64,000 nt of DNA from Leptasterias polaris (lineage: Eukaryota; Echinodermata; Asteroidea; Forcipulatida; Asteriidae), in NCBI GenBank assembly GCA_037783415.1, contig JAZGTN010000192.1, positions 1,488,001 to 1,552,000 of the forward strand, read 5' to 3'. Below, piece by piece: positions 21,272 through 32,078 of this stretch. The notes under the pieces are model-generated. The model saw nothing but the letters and a program-made list of their open reading frames with translations, was not told the origin of the DNA and did no database searches. The first letter of the stretch is position 1, and each line of letters starts with the position of its first letter. The translations under genes and the position numbers were made by a program.

Positions 21272-21480
21272 TTTTAAAGTTAGGGTCATACTTTGGTAAA
21301 TACTCCAAAAGTTAATGACCATAATAACTTTCTTGGGAAGAAGCACTGCAGCTGCTGATAGCATAAACTATTTTCAGAAAGGATTCCCTTCGAAGTTATA
21401 TTGTTTGGATAATTTTTCACCCCAAAACATTTGAATCTGAGAAACGATTCATGCATGAATCATTTCTCAAATTTCTGAGG
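21272..21480 (+). mobile_element. MITE family U, left half
   Basis: TTAAagttagggtcatactttggtaaatactc, then tgaccataa.aact, aagcactgcagctg and aaacgattcatgcatgaatcatttctc, which self-pairs. Confidence 0.7.
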
Positions 21481-22671
21481 GTTTGTTTTCGTTCAAGGTT
21501 GCTGCTGCCAGAGATATGATTGGTACCCACTGCACCTCGGTAAACGTGGATGGATTCTATGTTCTTGTGAAAGTGCTGTGAAGTTTTTCCGCTGTTTTCT
21601 CAGCATTACCTTGACAAAAACAATCTATAACCCTACCTTTAACTGATATACAAGAACTGAGCAGGATTTTATTATACTGAAATAATTCCGAGGGTGATGA
21701 GTAATTGTACAAAATTATGAAGTGGGTTTTTCATGATTTGTTTGTTTTGAAAATTGGATTCCTTGAAATAACACACCATGGCTTAAAGTTATAAATGCAT
21801 GTGTACGTACTTATGCATGCCTCCTTAAGTTTAAAATAACATCCAAAAGAGCCTTGCTTGCACTGCAATTGGACATGGCACAGATTGACTTGTGCAGAGT
21901 GAGTCGGCGGCAAGCTTTCTATAAAAGCACTCAGTACGGACCGTTCCTAATCGTCTTTTATTAACTTTCCCCGCATCACCACTTGAGGTACTGCATTCAT
22001 CTAGATTCATTACATCCAGACGCTGACCATAAGTGGGACTGGCTTAACCGGCCACTTGTGGCCGTCCGTCCACTCATGGCCGTGTGGCTAGCCCGTGGAA
22101 GCCGATCCACAGTCTACAAGACAACGCAAGATTATTTGTTGATTCAGTGTAACATAAGAACAGTTAAGGCAAAGTACACATGTATTGCGCGGACTTGAGA
22201 GACTTTTTCTCGAGTGAGCGTGGGCTTCGTTTTTTTCTTTTCTTTTCCTCAGCGAGAAACTGACCTCCCAGTATTTTGAGAAGAATCTCTGAGTGTCAAC
22301 ATTTAGGGAGGGAGAGAATATTTGCTCTGTTTAAATTTACGTTGGAAAGGACTCCTGTGTTTGTTGATTGTGTTTTTTTCCCCCCTGCCTTACAGTCTCT
22401 GCAAGAAATGCACGATCTGGATTGTTTGCAAATTGCGAGTTAAGCTATTCACGCCACCCAACGTTATATGCATAGAATATTTGGACAACGTTAAGCCAAT
22501 ATGTGCACCGTTAAAGCCTTACGCGGTGACAAAAAACATGTACTCTCTGAAACTAAAAGAAGCAAAATGACCAACGATTGACAAAACTAAAAGTAATCAA
22601 TATGAAATTAAAAAGGAGAAGCAGAAAGAAGTGAAACAGGAAAAAAAACAACTACATGTTTGGTGATTATG
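21481..22671. other. non-coding intronic stretch
   Basis: A frame at 22322-22570 reads through AT-rich DNA without splice support. No feature assigned. Confidence 0.4.
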
Positions 22672-22945
22672 ATATCAGGATTTTTCTAATGGTGGGGCAT
22701 TCTGGACCCAAATTTGGGAAGTTTGGCCTAAGCACGCTGAATTGAAACCAGGTCCTTAACTTGGTGTTTATTTTTGGTTTTAAAAGCCCTACTGTGCAAT
22801 CTAGAGCATCTGTATGAATTTCTCTTGATTTTTTCTTAACACTATAAAAAAAATAAAAAAAAAATAAAATAAAAAGTGTAATTATTACTTTATTTTTGTT
22901 TGCGTATCGGCCAAAATGTGTGCGTATTTCACACAATTCCATCTA
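22672..22945. repeat. dispersed repeat V, copy 1
   Basis: It matches 57118-57345 on the same strand: gtggggcattctggacccaaa, agcacgctgaat, tttggttttaaaa.ccct and attggcca-type blocks. Confidence 0.75.
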
Positions 22946-23083
22946 TTGGTCCCATATGCTAGCTTGTGCATGGGGAGAACCCTAGATATGTTAACCTTTT
23001 TGAATCTGAAGTGACTTTTCTTGGCGGCCATTGTTGGCAGAGGTGGAATCAGTTTGAGAACAACTCACACTCAGTAATACACC

Positions 23084-23233
23084 GATCCATTAAGCCACGC
23101 CCATTTCTCATTGACCAATCACAACCGCGAAATCTGATCACCATTTGAGCCGTTTGGTGATCTTTGCACTAATGGTGATCGGGTTTCGCGGCTGTGATTG
23201 GTCGACTCGTAAGGAGGCGGGGCTTAATGGATC
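23084..23233. repeat. 150-bp inverted repeat with CCAAT motifs
   Basis: Arms 23084-23145 and about 23172-23233 are complementary over ~60 bp with few mismatches around a ~26-bp spacer. Both arms hold gaccaatcaca.ccgcgaaa and a GC-box-like aagcc.cgcc. It is a foldback MITE or a paired regulatory module; no coding. Confidence 0.8.
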
Positions 23234-23796
23234 GATCTATTGACCCCACCGCTAGAATCCAGGCCGGCTACTTCCCAGAATAGAGTTGACTAACTAAACT
23301 AACTAACCAGTGCAATTCAATCACAATTCAAATTGCAGTAAAAGAAAGTTATTGCAGTTACGTAATTTGTTATATACTTTTATTAATTGTAAGAAATGTG
23401 CAATTATTGTTTGCTCCAAAATGAAGGCATATTTACTCGGAGGTTCTTCCTAGATATTTCCTTTTAATTTTCATGAATGATATACGTTCATAACATCCAT
23501 TAGTTTCATTGAAAGAGTAAATGCCCCCAAATCCGTGGGGAAAGTTTTAATGGTCATGTGTTTTTACAAACACTTATAATAAGGCAAACAAAATCGCTAA
23601 CTGATTTACAGCATTTTAAATGGATATATATTTTTGTTGGAAATTTCCTACTTGAAATAAATACCAAGTAAGCTCTAAGTCTTCAAGTTGTTTGTTCGAC
23701 AATCACCCAAGTTCTCCCTGACGAAACGAGGTGTTTATGTAGATATAACCTTTGGGTTCCCATCTGATAGATTATTGATATCTCCTTCATCAACAG
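23234..23796 (+). other. intron end before exon 2
   Basis: No gene; ends with acceptor tatctccttcatcaacag. Confidence 0.5.
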
Positions 23797-23906
23797 GAAA
23801 TGTTTCCAGGAGAGACAGCCCATAGTTACTAAGGAGCTTGATATTGAAGATCCCTTGAGTGGTTTATTACCGAGTACCACACCAGCCCTCCCTGAGAACA
23901 GACGAG
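23797..23906 (+). CDS. PDE2A: internal exon, PDE2A-like GAF-A domain (part 2)
   Basis: A 110-base exon between acceptor ctccttcatcaacag and donor cgag|gtaaga. It has one leading base, 36 codons and one trailing base. The peptide is KCFQERQPIVTKELDIEDP followed by LSGLLPSTTPALPENRR. Its leading base completes the glycine left by the exon at 5594, and its trailing base joins the two leading bases of the exon at 43778. The segment corresponds to the middle of a GAF domain (helix and loop before the 'CxP' strand). The match to PDE2A in this variable part is weaker (a PL..L...AP pattern). No stop occurs in this frame. The 45-bp satellite array begins only 100 bases after the donor. Confidence 0.6.
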
Positions 23907-24005
23907 GTAAGATTAATCTCTACTTACATTTGCGCTAAAGATTTGGGAAGTGTTGTCTCGAAAGAGAATTGGACTTTTGATGGTATAAAGAAAAGTAAGC
24001 AAAGA

Positions 24006-24305
24006 TGAGTGACTGATCCTCAGTGGTTTAAAGGTGCTTAGCTGAAAATATTGAGTGACTGATTCACAATGGTATAAAGGTGCTTAGCTGAAAATATTGA
24101 GTGACTGATTCACAATGGTATCAAGGTGCTTAGCTGAAAATATTGAGTGACTGATTCACAATGGTATAAAGGTGCTTAGCTGAAATATTGAGTGACTGAT
24201 TCTCAATGGTATAAAGGTGCTTAGCTGAAATATTGAGTGACTGATTCTCAATGGTATAAAGGTGCTTAGCTGAAATATTGAGTGACTGATCCTCAATGGT
24301 ATCAA
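24006..24305 (+). repeat. 45-bp satellite array, left block
   Basis: About six and a half units of a 44-46-bp repeat (consensus parts aaggtgcttagctgaaaa, tattgagtgactgatt and cacaatggtat). The block ends at the LINE insertion; the last 15 bases (24291-24305) are the target-site duplication. Confidence 0.95.
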
Positions 24306-25799
24306 TAATAATAATAATAATAATAATAAAGACTTGTTATGCGCACATATCCACCCTGCTGGGTGTTCAAGGCGCAGTAAACCAAAAAAACAAACAAAAG
24401 AAAAACAGAAACAACTAAATTATTCCTTGAAAACCTGTGACATTAGATAAGTTTTGAGAAGTGATTTAAATTTTGTGGTACAAAGACAAGATCTAAGATT
24501 ATGTGGTAGAGAGTTCCAGATGCGTGGCGCAGCTACAGAAAAAGACCTGTCACCCCAGGAGTGTTGAGACTTGGGTTCCTTGAGGAGAAGCATGGTACTG
24601 GATCGAAGATTCCTTGACGGAGTGTAAACTTGAAGCAGTTCAGAGATATAGTGGGGAGCCTTGCCGTTAAGTGCTTTGTGGACAATGAGCATCAGCTTGA
24701 AGATGATACGTTGAGAGACAGGGAGCCAGTGAAGTTGTTTCAGAATGGGGGTGATAGAACAAGACTTTTTAGACAGTGTCACGATGCGGGCTGCGGTGTT
24801 TTGGAGGCGTTGAAGGCGGGAAATCTGGTTGTTAGGAAGACTGTAGAGAAGAGCATTGCCGTTGTCAAGACGAGAAGTTACGAATGCATGAATGACTTTT
24901 TCAGTGGCACTCTTGTTCAAGTACTTGCGTATCTTACCAATATTCCTGATGTGAAATGATGACACACGTATGATGTTGTTGATGTGTGGTTGAAGTGTCA
25001 TTGATGAATCAAAAATAACCCCCAAGTTCCGAGCTTGCAACGAGGGAGCTATCCGAGCATTACCAATGGAAATGTATGGCACTGAAACCTTTGTTAATTG
25101 TTGACGAGACCCAAAAAGAATGAACTCTGTTTTATCATCATTCAACTTCAGGAAGTTCTGTTGGGTCCAACGTCGAATCTCTTGGATGCAATTCTCAAGT
25201 CTTTCAATAGAGGTATTGGCATTTTCTTGAGTAGATTTAAACGTGATGTATAGCTGAGTGTCGTCTGCGTACACATGGTAATTCAGGTTAAATTTCAGGA
25301 TGATGTCACGAATCGGTAAAGTGTACAGTGTAAACCACTGTGGGCCCAGTACCGACCCCTGTGGCACAGAGTAATTTAGGACAACAGGGTCTGATACCAC
25401 ATTGCCGATACACACATGCTGAGTTCTATTGAATAGATAGGATTTGCACCATGCCAGGGCTGTGTCCTGGATGCCAAGATGATTCTGGAGCCGAGAGAGA
25501 AGGATGTTGTGATCAACAGTGTCAAAGGCAGCACTCAAGTCTAACAGTACTAGTGCTGTAAGGTTGCCATTGTCCATTGCTGTAAGAATATCGTTGCTCA
25601 CACGGACTAGTGCAGCTTCTGTCCCATGGAAAGGCTTGTATGCCGACTGGAACATGTCGGACAGGTTGAAAGCATGAATGTGATCGCTAATGCGTGATGA
25701 AACTACTCGTTCGATGACTTTTCCAAGATATTTTAAGTTCGCAACCGGTCTGTAGTTTTTGAATACCTCCTTGTCCAGGTTTGGTTTCTTGATGAGCGG
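24306..25799 (-). mobile_element. 5'-truncated L2-like non-LTR retrotransposon
   Basis: The minus-strand LINE is inserted in the satellite. Its 3' end on the + strand is (AAT)n then aagacttgttatgcgcacat; its 5' end is truncated inside the reverse transcriptase at 25799. A 15-bp direct duplication, cctcaatggtatcaa, flanks it (24291-24305 and 25800-25814). That is the hallmark of target-primed reverse transcription. The YADD box style and the C-terminal RSFSVAAPRIWNSLP motif fit the L2/CR1 group. A 3'-end relative lies at 6262-6465. Confidence 0.92.
24420..25799 (-). CDS. reverse transcriptase of L2-like LINE, 5'-truncated, otherwise open
   Basis: An uninterrupted frame of about 459 codons runs from the truncation point to a natural stop at 24420. 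Counting from the open-frame start at 25814, RT landmarks are NYRPVANL (20-27), LLDLSAAFDTVDH (90-102, motif A), PQGSVLGP (151-158, motif B), YADDTQLY (182-189, catalytic motif C), KLNDDKTEFILFG (223-235) and LGVIFDSS (264-271), followed by the thumb and RIWNSLPHNLR near the C-terminus. The endonuclease domain and the RT N-terminus are missing. The frame extends 15 bases into the target duplication, so its first five residues (to 25814) come from satellite DNA. It makes cDNA from LINE RNA. The lack of stops suggests a young insertion; this copy cannot move itself. Confidence 0.92.
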   Translation of the reverse strand, partial: PLIKKPNLDKEVFKNYRPVANLKYLGKVIERVVSSRISDHIHAFNLSDMFQSAYKPFHGTEAALVRVSNDILTAMDNGNLTALVLLDLSAAFDTVDHNILLSRLQNHLGIQDTALAWCKSYLFNRTQHVCIGNVVSDPVVLNYSVPQGSVLGPQWFTLYTLPIRDIILKFNLNYHVYADDTQLYITFKSTQENANTSIERLENCIQEIRRWTQQNFLKLNDDKTEFILFGSRQQLTKVSVPYISIGNARIAPSLQARNLGVIFDSSMTLQPHINNIIRVSSFHIRNIGKIRKYLNKSATEKVIHAFVTSRLDNGNALLYSLPNNQISRLQRLQNTAARIVTLSKKSCSITPILKQLHWLPVSQRIIFKLMLIVHKALNGKAPHYISELLQVYTPSRNLRSSTMLLLKEPKSQHSWGDRSFSVAAPRIWNSLPHNLRSCLCTTKFKSLLKTYLMSQVFKE

Positions 25800-27604
25800 C
25801 CTCAATGGTATCAAGGTGCTTAGCTGAAAATATTGAGTGACTGATCCTCAATGGTATAAAGGTGCTTAGCTGAAAATATTGAGTGACTGATCCTCAATGG
25901 TATAAAGGTGCTTAGCTGAAAATATTGAGTGACTGATTCACAATGGTATAAAGGTGCTTAGCTGAAATATTGAGTGACTGATTCTCAATGGTATAAAGGT
26001 GCTTAGCTGAAAATATTGAGTGACTGATTCTCAATGGTATAAAGGTGCTTAGCTGAAATATTGAGTGACTGATTCTCAATGGTATAAAGGTGCTTAGCTG
26101 AAATATTGAGTGACTGATTCTCAATGGTATAAAGGTGCTTAGCTGAAATATTGAGTGACTGATTCTCAATGGTATAAAGGTGCTTAGCTGAAAATATTGA
26201 GTGACTGATTCACAATGGTATCAAGGTGCTTAGCTGAAAATATTGAGTGACTGATTCACAATGGTATAAAGGTGCTTAGCTGAAATATTGAGTGACTGAT
26301 TCACAATGGTATAAAGGTGCTTAGCTGAAAATATTGAGTGACTGATTCTCAATGGTATAAAAAGTGCTTAGCTGAAAATATTGAGTGACTGATTCTCAAT
26401 GGTATCAAGGTGCTTAGCTGAAAATATTGAGTGACTGATCCTCAATGGTATAAAGGTGCTTAGCTGAAAATATTGAGTGACTGATTCACAATGGTATAAA
26501 GGTGCTTAGCTGAAATATTGAGTGACTGATTCACAATGGTATAAAGGTGCTTAGCTGAAAATATTGAGTGACTGATTCTCAATGGTATAAAGGTGCTTAG
26601 CTGAAAATATTGAGTGACTGATTCACAATGGTATAAAGGTGCTTAGCTGAAATATTGAGTGACTGATTCACAATGGTATAAAGGTGCTTAGCTGAAAATA
26701 TTGAGTGACTGATTCTCAATGGTATAAAAAGTGCTTAGCTGAAAATATTGAGTGACTGATTCTCAATGGTATACAGGTGCTTAGCTGAAATATTGAGTGA
26801 CTGATCCTCAATGGTATAAAGGTGCTTAGCTGAAATATTGGGTGACTGATCATCAATGTTGTAAAGGTGCTTAGCTGAAATATTGAGTGACTGATTCTCA
26901 ATGGTATAAAGGTGCTTAGCTGAAAATATTGAGTGACTGATTCACAATGGTATAAAGGTGCTTAGCTGAAAATATTGAGTGACTGATCATCAATGTTGTA
27001 AAGGTGCTTAGCTGAAAATATTGAGTGACTGATTCACAATGGTATCAAGGTGCTTAGCTGAAAATATTGAGTGACTGATCCTCAATGGTATAAAGGTGCT
27101 TAGCTGAAAATATTGAGTGACTGATTCACAATGGTATAAAGGTGCTTAGCTGAAATATTGAGTGACTGATTCACAATGGTATAAAGGTGCTTAGCTGAAA
27201 ATATTGAGTGACTGATTCTCAATGGTATAAAGGTGCTTAGCTGAAAATATTGAGTGACTGATTCACAATGGTATAAAGGTGCTTAGCTGAAATATTGAGT
27301 GACTGATTCACAATGGTATAAAGGTGCTTAGCTGAAAATATTGAGTGACTGATTCTCAATGGTATAAAAAGTGCTTAGCTGAAAATATTGAGTGACTGAT
27401 TCTCAATGGTATACAGGTGCTTAGCTGAAATATTGAGTGACTGATCCTCAATGGTATAAAGGTGCTTAGCTGAAATATTGGGTGACTGATCATCAATGTT
27501 GTAAAGGTGCTTAGCTGAAATATTGAGTGACTGATTCTCAATGGTATAAAGGTGCTTAGCTGAAATATTGGGTGACTGATCATCAATGTTGTAAAGATGC
27601 TTAC
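25800..27604 (+). repeat. 45-bp satellite array, right block, with 640-bp higher-order repeat
   Basis: About 39 units of the same 44-46-bp repeat. Unit variants are aaaatatt or aaatatt, and tcaca, tctca, cctca or catca. The interval 26397-26925 is identical to 27037-27565 (offset 640 bp, 14 units), showing a recent segmental duplication inside the array. A trimer of about 137 bp also recurs. Open frames reading SHSIFQLSTFIPL arise from the repeat and are not genes. Confidence 0.95.
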
Positions 27605-28261
27605 TCTCTATTCCAGAGGGGCTCCAAGGTCAAATTCAGTTCTGTGATCCACACATTTTCCAACAGATAGAGTCCTTATGAAAGTGGACAAAATATTCCA
27701 AGTCTCTTACCTTACATTTAAACAGTGTAAGTTACCATTGTATTTGATACTCTTCAGGTGCATAATTTGTTAATTTGCATCCAAGTCACATTTCATATAA
27801 CTGGGTCTATACATTTTTGTACGAGGAATTCTTGTCTTCAGGAGTCGTTGCCCTCGGATGGGATTAGAACTCGTAACCTTGTGACTGAAAGGTCCGACAA
27901 TTCCAACATGGTGAAAGCATGATGCAAACAAGCCAACAATTCTCTCCGCTGTTCGTCAGTGCTTTTGTCTTAAGGAGTCAATGCCCTCGGCTGTTTCTTA
28001 TCTCTCCATCATTAAAACATGTAGATCTCTTCAGTCATCACAGTCAGTGTACATGTAGTTTCATCTCAGTTTCTTAATTGTATTGGATTCATTAGGACTT
28101 TCTATGTGTTAGTCACCCCCGGGCACCCTCAAAGCTTCTCAAATTTGTCTCCTCTCCCCTTTGCTCCATCCCACCGTTCCAGTCAGTTTTCCTGAAATCA
28201 TTGCTTCTGTCCTCTTCAATCAAGGGGACACTGATTGCATCAGAGGGTCTGGAGTCAATTC
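27605..28261. other. non-coding intronic stretch
   Basis: No feature seen. Confidence 0.45.
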
Positions 28262-28525
28262 TCAGAGAACTGCATTAAGTTTTAAAAAAAATAAAAAATT
28301 TGCTGTTTTTACAGAAACCGCTGCAGCTGTGTATCTGTAACGCTCGTGAAAGTAAAACTCGCTTTTGATGAACATTTCACCGATTCCTAATTCATCAAAG
28401 AAAGTCACCGCGATGCGAAACTTTAATGGATTTTGCGAATTTTCTAGCCCGAACGTCTTGTTGAAATATAATGAATTGTTCAGTTGTACATCCATAGCGA
28501 AAAAACCTCTATACCTGGTCGCCAT
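28262..28525 (-). CDS. candidate open frame on the minus strand, unknown protein
   Basis: 87 codons from an ATG in fair context (gttaATGgcg), starting MATRYRGFFAMDVQLNNSLY and continuing with FRIAVTFFDELGIGEMF. The residue mix looks protein-like and the DNA has more CG dinucleotides than its surroundings. I know no family for it. It may be the first exon of an antisense gene, a retrocopy fragment or chance; the last ~15 codons run into A/T-rich DNA. Confidence 0.28.
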   Translation of the reverse strand: MATRYRGFFAMDVQLNNSLYFNKTFGLENSQNPLKFRIAVTFFDELGIGEMFIKSEFYFHERYRYTAAAVSVKTANFLFFLKLNAVL

Positions 28526-29910
28526 TAACTACACAATGAAAATGTGACATATTGTGTGGAATGCGTAGAATTAATATTTGTATTTTGTAGCCCCAGTTAA
28601 GTCGTTTTTGTCTGGGAAAGTAATTTGTTAACCCAATTAGTGTCTCAGGCCAATTTGTGGACTGTGTGTTGGCAGTGTTGATAAATCGGCACTATTTCTA
28701 ATTCATTGGAATTGGTTACTACAAATCATGTGACCTGACAATGACCTTTCTAAAGCCTCGACCGAATTGTTTCCTAGAATTTGTATTTGCTATTTCAAAA
28801 CACACAAAAAGTAGCAATTTACAATCAAAAATGTATCACACATATTTAACACTGAGCACTGCTAGGGTGCACAGTTTTTTCACAGAGCAGACTGTAAAAA
28901 AAAAGTGTATTGCCCAAATTAAAGCTTTCTTCTCAGTAAAACAGGGATCCCCCGGGCGACAAATGACCCAAACTTAATATTTACCCCCCAAATTGAAGAC
29001 AGAAGCAAAGCAGCCTAGCCTACTGACCCACATTTCTTGATGTTTCTGTTATTGTCAAAATTTTGAAACCCCATATGTATCAGGCGACAAGTCCCCTCAG
29101 ATTTCCTTTCTGATAAATCCAAACAGATTGGCCATTTAATTTTGGAAAAGCCTCTACTCAAATTTTTATTTATTTTTTTGGTAAGGGGTGGGGGGGGGGG
29201 GGGGGGTGATCATGCTCACTGAAGATTAAAGCTACACCATGGCAGGTCACCTCTCTGTATTAAATGCAAAGTGTCATTAGTAGATGACCTGTTTTTGTAA
29301 TATTTTTTTTCTGTCAGTCTCAGGGCCTTTCATTCTTTTCACCTGTCTCAATTTTGAATTCACCCTTCGGTCCCACTGTTGCTCCGCAATCCAATTTCCA
29401 GAAAAGACTTGGCTGTGGGGAGAGTAAACGTTCTTACCTATATACGTATGATTTCCTCAAGCGTAAACACATTTTGATAATTTTGTTCCCTCATCAATCA
29501 GGGGCAATAAGTTTATATTAATTTTGGTGCTTGTCTCTTCGACGATTCATTGTTTGTGTGTTTTTTTAATTGGCGTAGTGTATAAATATTGCTCTTGCAA
29601 GCTAAATATATCTACATGTGTGATCAGTGCCCACTGCATCCTTGCAAAATGGCACTGAGTTAGTGTTATCACAATATTATACAAGAAGTTAAAACAAACT
29701 CTACTGCCCTAACTTATTTGCATTACAATCGTGAGAACAGTTTTTCAGGAGACTGTTTCTCAAGCTCTACTTTTCGTGTAGGTCGTTCAAACCTTGTCTT
29801 AGATGTTCATCGGTCGCCCATCACACTTTGCATGACTTCCTGACAAAGGGCTTTGCCGAGTATCAACATACATGTAGAAATAGAAGTAATTTCTGTACTG
29901 TCTACAGAGA
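28526..29910. other. non-coding intronic stretch with G run
   Basis: A 17-base G run at 29190-29206. No gene seen. Confidence 0.45.
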
Positions 29911-30203
29911 AGACCCCAGCTGTGGTGTTGTCAGCAGCAGAGTGTGGGTTCGAATCCCGGTCATGACACTTGTGCCCTTGAGCAAGGCGCTTAACCATAA
30001 TTGCTTCGTAAAAAGTTGGGAAGATAGTGCATTCTTCTCTACCAGCCAGGCTCCTAATGGATGATACCCATGCCTACATCCATAAGGACTGTGAAGGGGG
30101 TAACCCTATGCCTCTGTTGGCAGTTGATTTGGGTCGACAACCCAAACCAGTTTAGTGTAGCCCTCCTCTTGAAGTCCTGCCTTGTGATGTAAGGCAATAT
30201 TTC
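29911..30203 (+). mobile_element. SINE type C, head truncated
   Basis: Starts inside the tRNA-like head (gctgtggtgttgtcagcagc, B box gggttcgaatcccgg), then tgcccttgagcaaggcgctta and the type C body. Confidence 0.85.
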
Positions 30204-31070
30204 TTATTACGCAAACTTTTCTGCTAAGTTGAGCACAGACTTGGGCTGACCAGTGAACAACTTTGTGAAATTGGGCCAAGCTCTCTTGTCATTAAACCCA
30301 AAACATCAAGTGTCACTCATAAAACGCAGACATGTCAACCTTGCCCATCTGTGGTGCAACTAACTAAATGTTCCCCTGCAACCCTCTTCAATCGTACTCT
30401 ACAAAACATAATGTGTCTGGGGAGAGAGACCATTGAATGTGTTATTGACAGGTGTGAGCAAGACATTTTTTTAAACTTTTGCCCCACTTCCCATCAAAAT
30501 GACCTACAAGGCACACATAAGAGCAGGCTTCTCCCTCCCCTCTTTTCTCCAATGATTTTGAGCGTCAACACAAATTTGACCAAAATTTTCCCCCCCAGCA
30601 ACAGGACTGACATATTGATTATATGAACTGCTTACACATATATAGATATGGATAGTGACACTTTTATGTGTCTAATTGGCTGGGGTACTATAAACATTAA
30701 TAACGCTGGCAAATGATGGAAAGAGAACTAGCTCAGCCCCAGGAGAGCCAAGAAAAGGGACCTACCTGAGCAGGTGTTTTCTATTTATACAGTGAGGAAG
30801 TTTAAACAAGATGTGACAGTGTTTGCCATGGTGATCGTTTGTACTGGATTGGCAGAATGTTGCCTCCTTTTTTATATATGACAGTATATAAACAAAGTCT
30901 CTTTAGGTGGGGAGTTTATTCCAATTGTGTACACCTCCATCTGCCTATAAAGAAGTTAATTGCTTGGCCTCATGGCTTGTTAGACCTGAGGTACCCTCCG
31001 AGTCTCCCTCGTGGTTTTGATTTATAAAAGAACTGGACAATCCCTCTGCCATTCTACAGGCAAAATGATG
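30204..31070. other. non-coding intronic stretch
   Basis: Nothing recognised. Confidence 0.45.
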
Positions 31071-31319
31071 ATGACAATAATATTAACTTGTTTTTTATAC
31101 AGCGCTTTATCTACGAGCGTCTCAAAGCGCTTGTTATTGATATGTTTTTTTAAAGGCAGGTTTTTGAAGTTTTTGAGTAATGATATCCATTTAGAAGTAT
31201 TTATAAGGTGCTGTGGCTTACTGAGCAGCCACTGCCAGAAACACCATGGTGGGGGTTCTTTTATGTGCAGTACACAACATCCGAGGGGTGAGGCAATAAT
31301 GGTTAAGTGTCTTGCTTAA
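31071..31319 (-). mobile_element. SINE type A, body part of an interrupted copy
   Basis: Tail cagcgctttatctacgagcg, body blocks and linker ggttaagtgtcttgcttaa, then an abrupt stop. The missing head is at 31987-32078 in the same orientation. Confidence 0.8.
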
Positions 31320-31559
31320 TAAAAATTTTAAAAAAATTATAAAATTATATTTTTAGGAGTGCCTTATGCGAGGGCCTCAAGGCGCTTCACAGATAAAAAC
31401 AGAAACAAAAAGTAAGTAAGAAGTAAAAAGAAAGCCAAAATACAAGGCACAAGGAACAAGTCAGTAAAAACTATAGGTAAAAAACGCAAAGCCTAAACAT
31501 ACAAGAAACAAAACTTGAATAAGTAAGTCAAGAGACAAATAGCTACAAAATACAACAGT
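31320..31559 (-). mobile_element. A-rich LINE-type 3' end nested in the SINE
   Basis: The gcgagggcctcaaggcgcttcac block is typical of echinoderm LINE/SINE 3' ends, followed by long A-rich sequence. The family is not identified. Confidence 0.45.
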
Positions 31560-31986
31560 TAAAATAATAATAATAATAATAACAAGCATTTATACTGCGC
31601 TTTTCCAAAACATGATCAAAGCGCATAACAAAAGAAAAGGATAAATTAAAACAAGCTAGAACAAAACTTAAATCTACTATTTAGGAAAGAGATAAGTTTT
31701 AAGTTTACTCTTAAATGTAACAACACAAGAAGAATCACGGACACTAATTGGGAGACTGTTCCAAAGTTCAGCAGCAGAGTGTGAGAAGGCATGTGTGTAA
31801 AAGGAATGTATATGTCAGGGCAGCACATACACCCTCGGCCAATGATCCTCAGCATTTGGCCATTACAGTATAAAGATTCCAATTTTAAATAGTAATTTAA
31901 AATAGGCAAAATACAGTAGATTAAAAAGCAAAACAGCGAGGAGAGCTAGAGGTTACCAGCACATACACCCTCCGCCAAAAGCATAG
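31560..31986 (-). mobile_element. second L2/CR1-like LINE 3' end nested in the SINE
   Basis: On the + strand an (AAT)n tract at 31565-31582 is followed by a 3' UTR. In reverse complement the frame ending at 31677 reads LWNSLPISVRDSS, then TFKSKLKTYLFPK and stop, the conserved C-terminus of L2/CR1-group reverse transcriptases. It differs in sequence from the LINE at 24306. Confidence 0.7.
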
Positions 31987-32078
31987 AAGTGTCACGACCG
32001 GGATTCGAACCCACACTCTGCTGATCTGAAACAACAGAGATTAAGTTCAGTGTGCCTGACCGCTCGGGCGTGATTTGC
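31987..32078 (-). mobile_element. tRNA-like head of the interrupted type A SINE
   Basis: Minus-strand gggttcgaatcccggtcgtg and ccgagcggtcaggcac-type boxes. It completes the SINE body at 31071-31319, separated by 667 bp of nested elements. Confidence 0.75.

Noticed and set aside
24630..24959. 109-codon plus-strand frame
   Set aside because: Antisense to the LINE reverse transcriptase.
25912..27586. Repetitive minus-strand frames reading SHSIFQLSTFIPL
   Set aside because: The satellite unit is near 45 bp, a multiple of three, so short repeats of one peptide arise without coding; frames break wherever the unit length changes.
24006..27604. CRISPR-like appearance of the regular repeats
   Set aside because: Units are contiguous with no unique spacers; it is a satellite.
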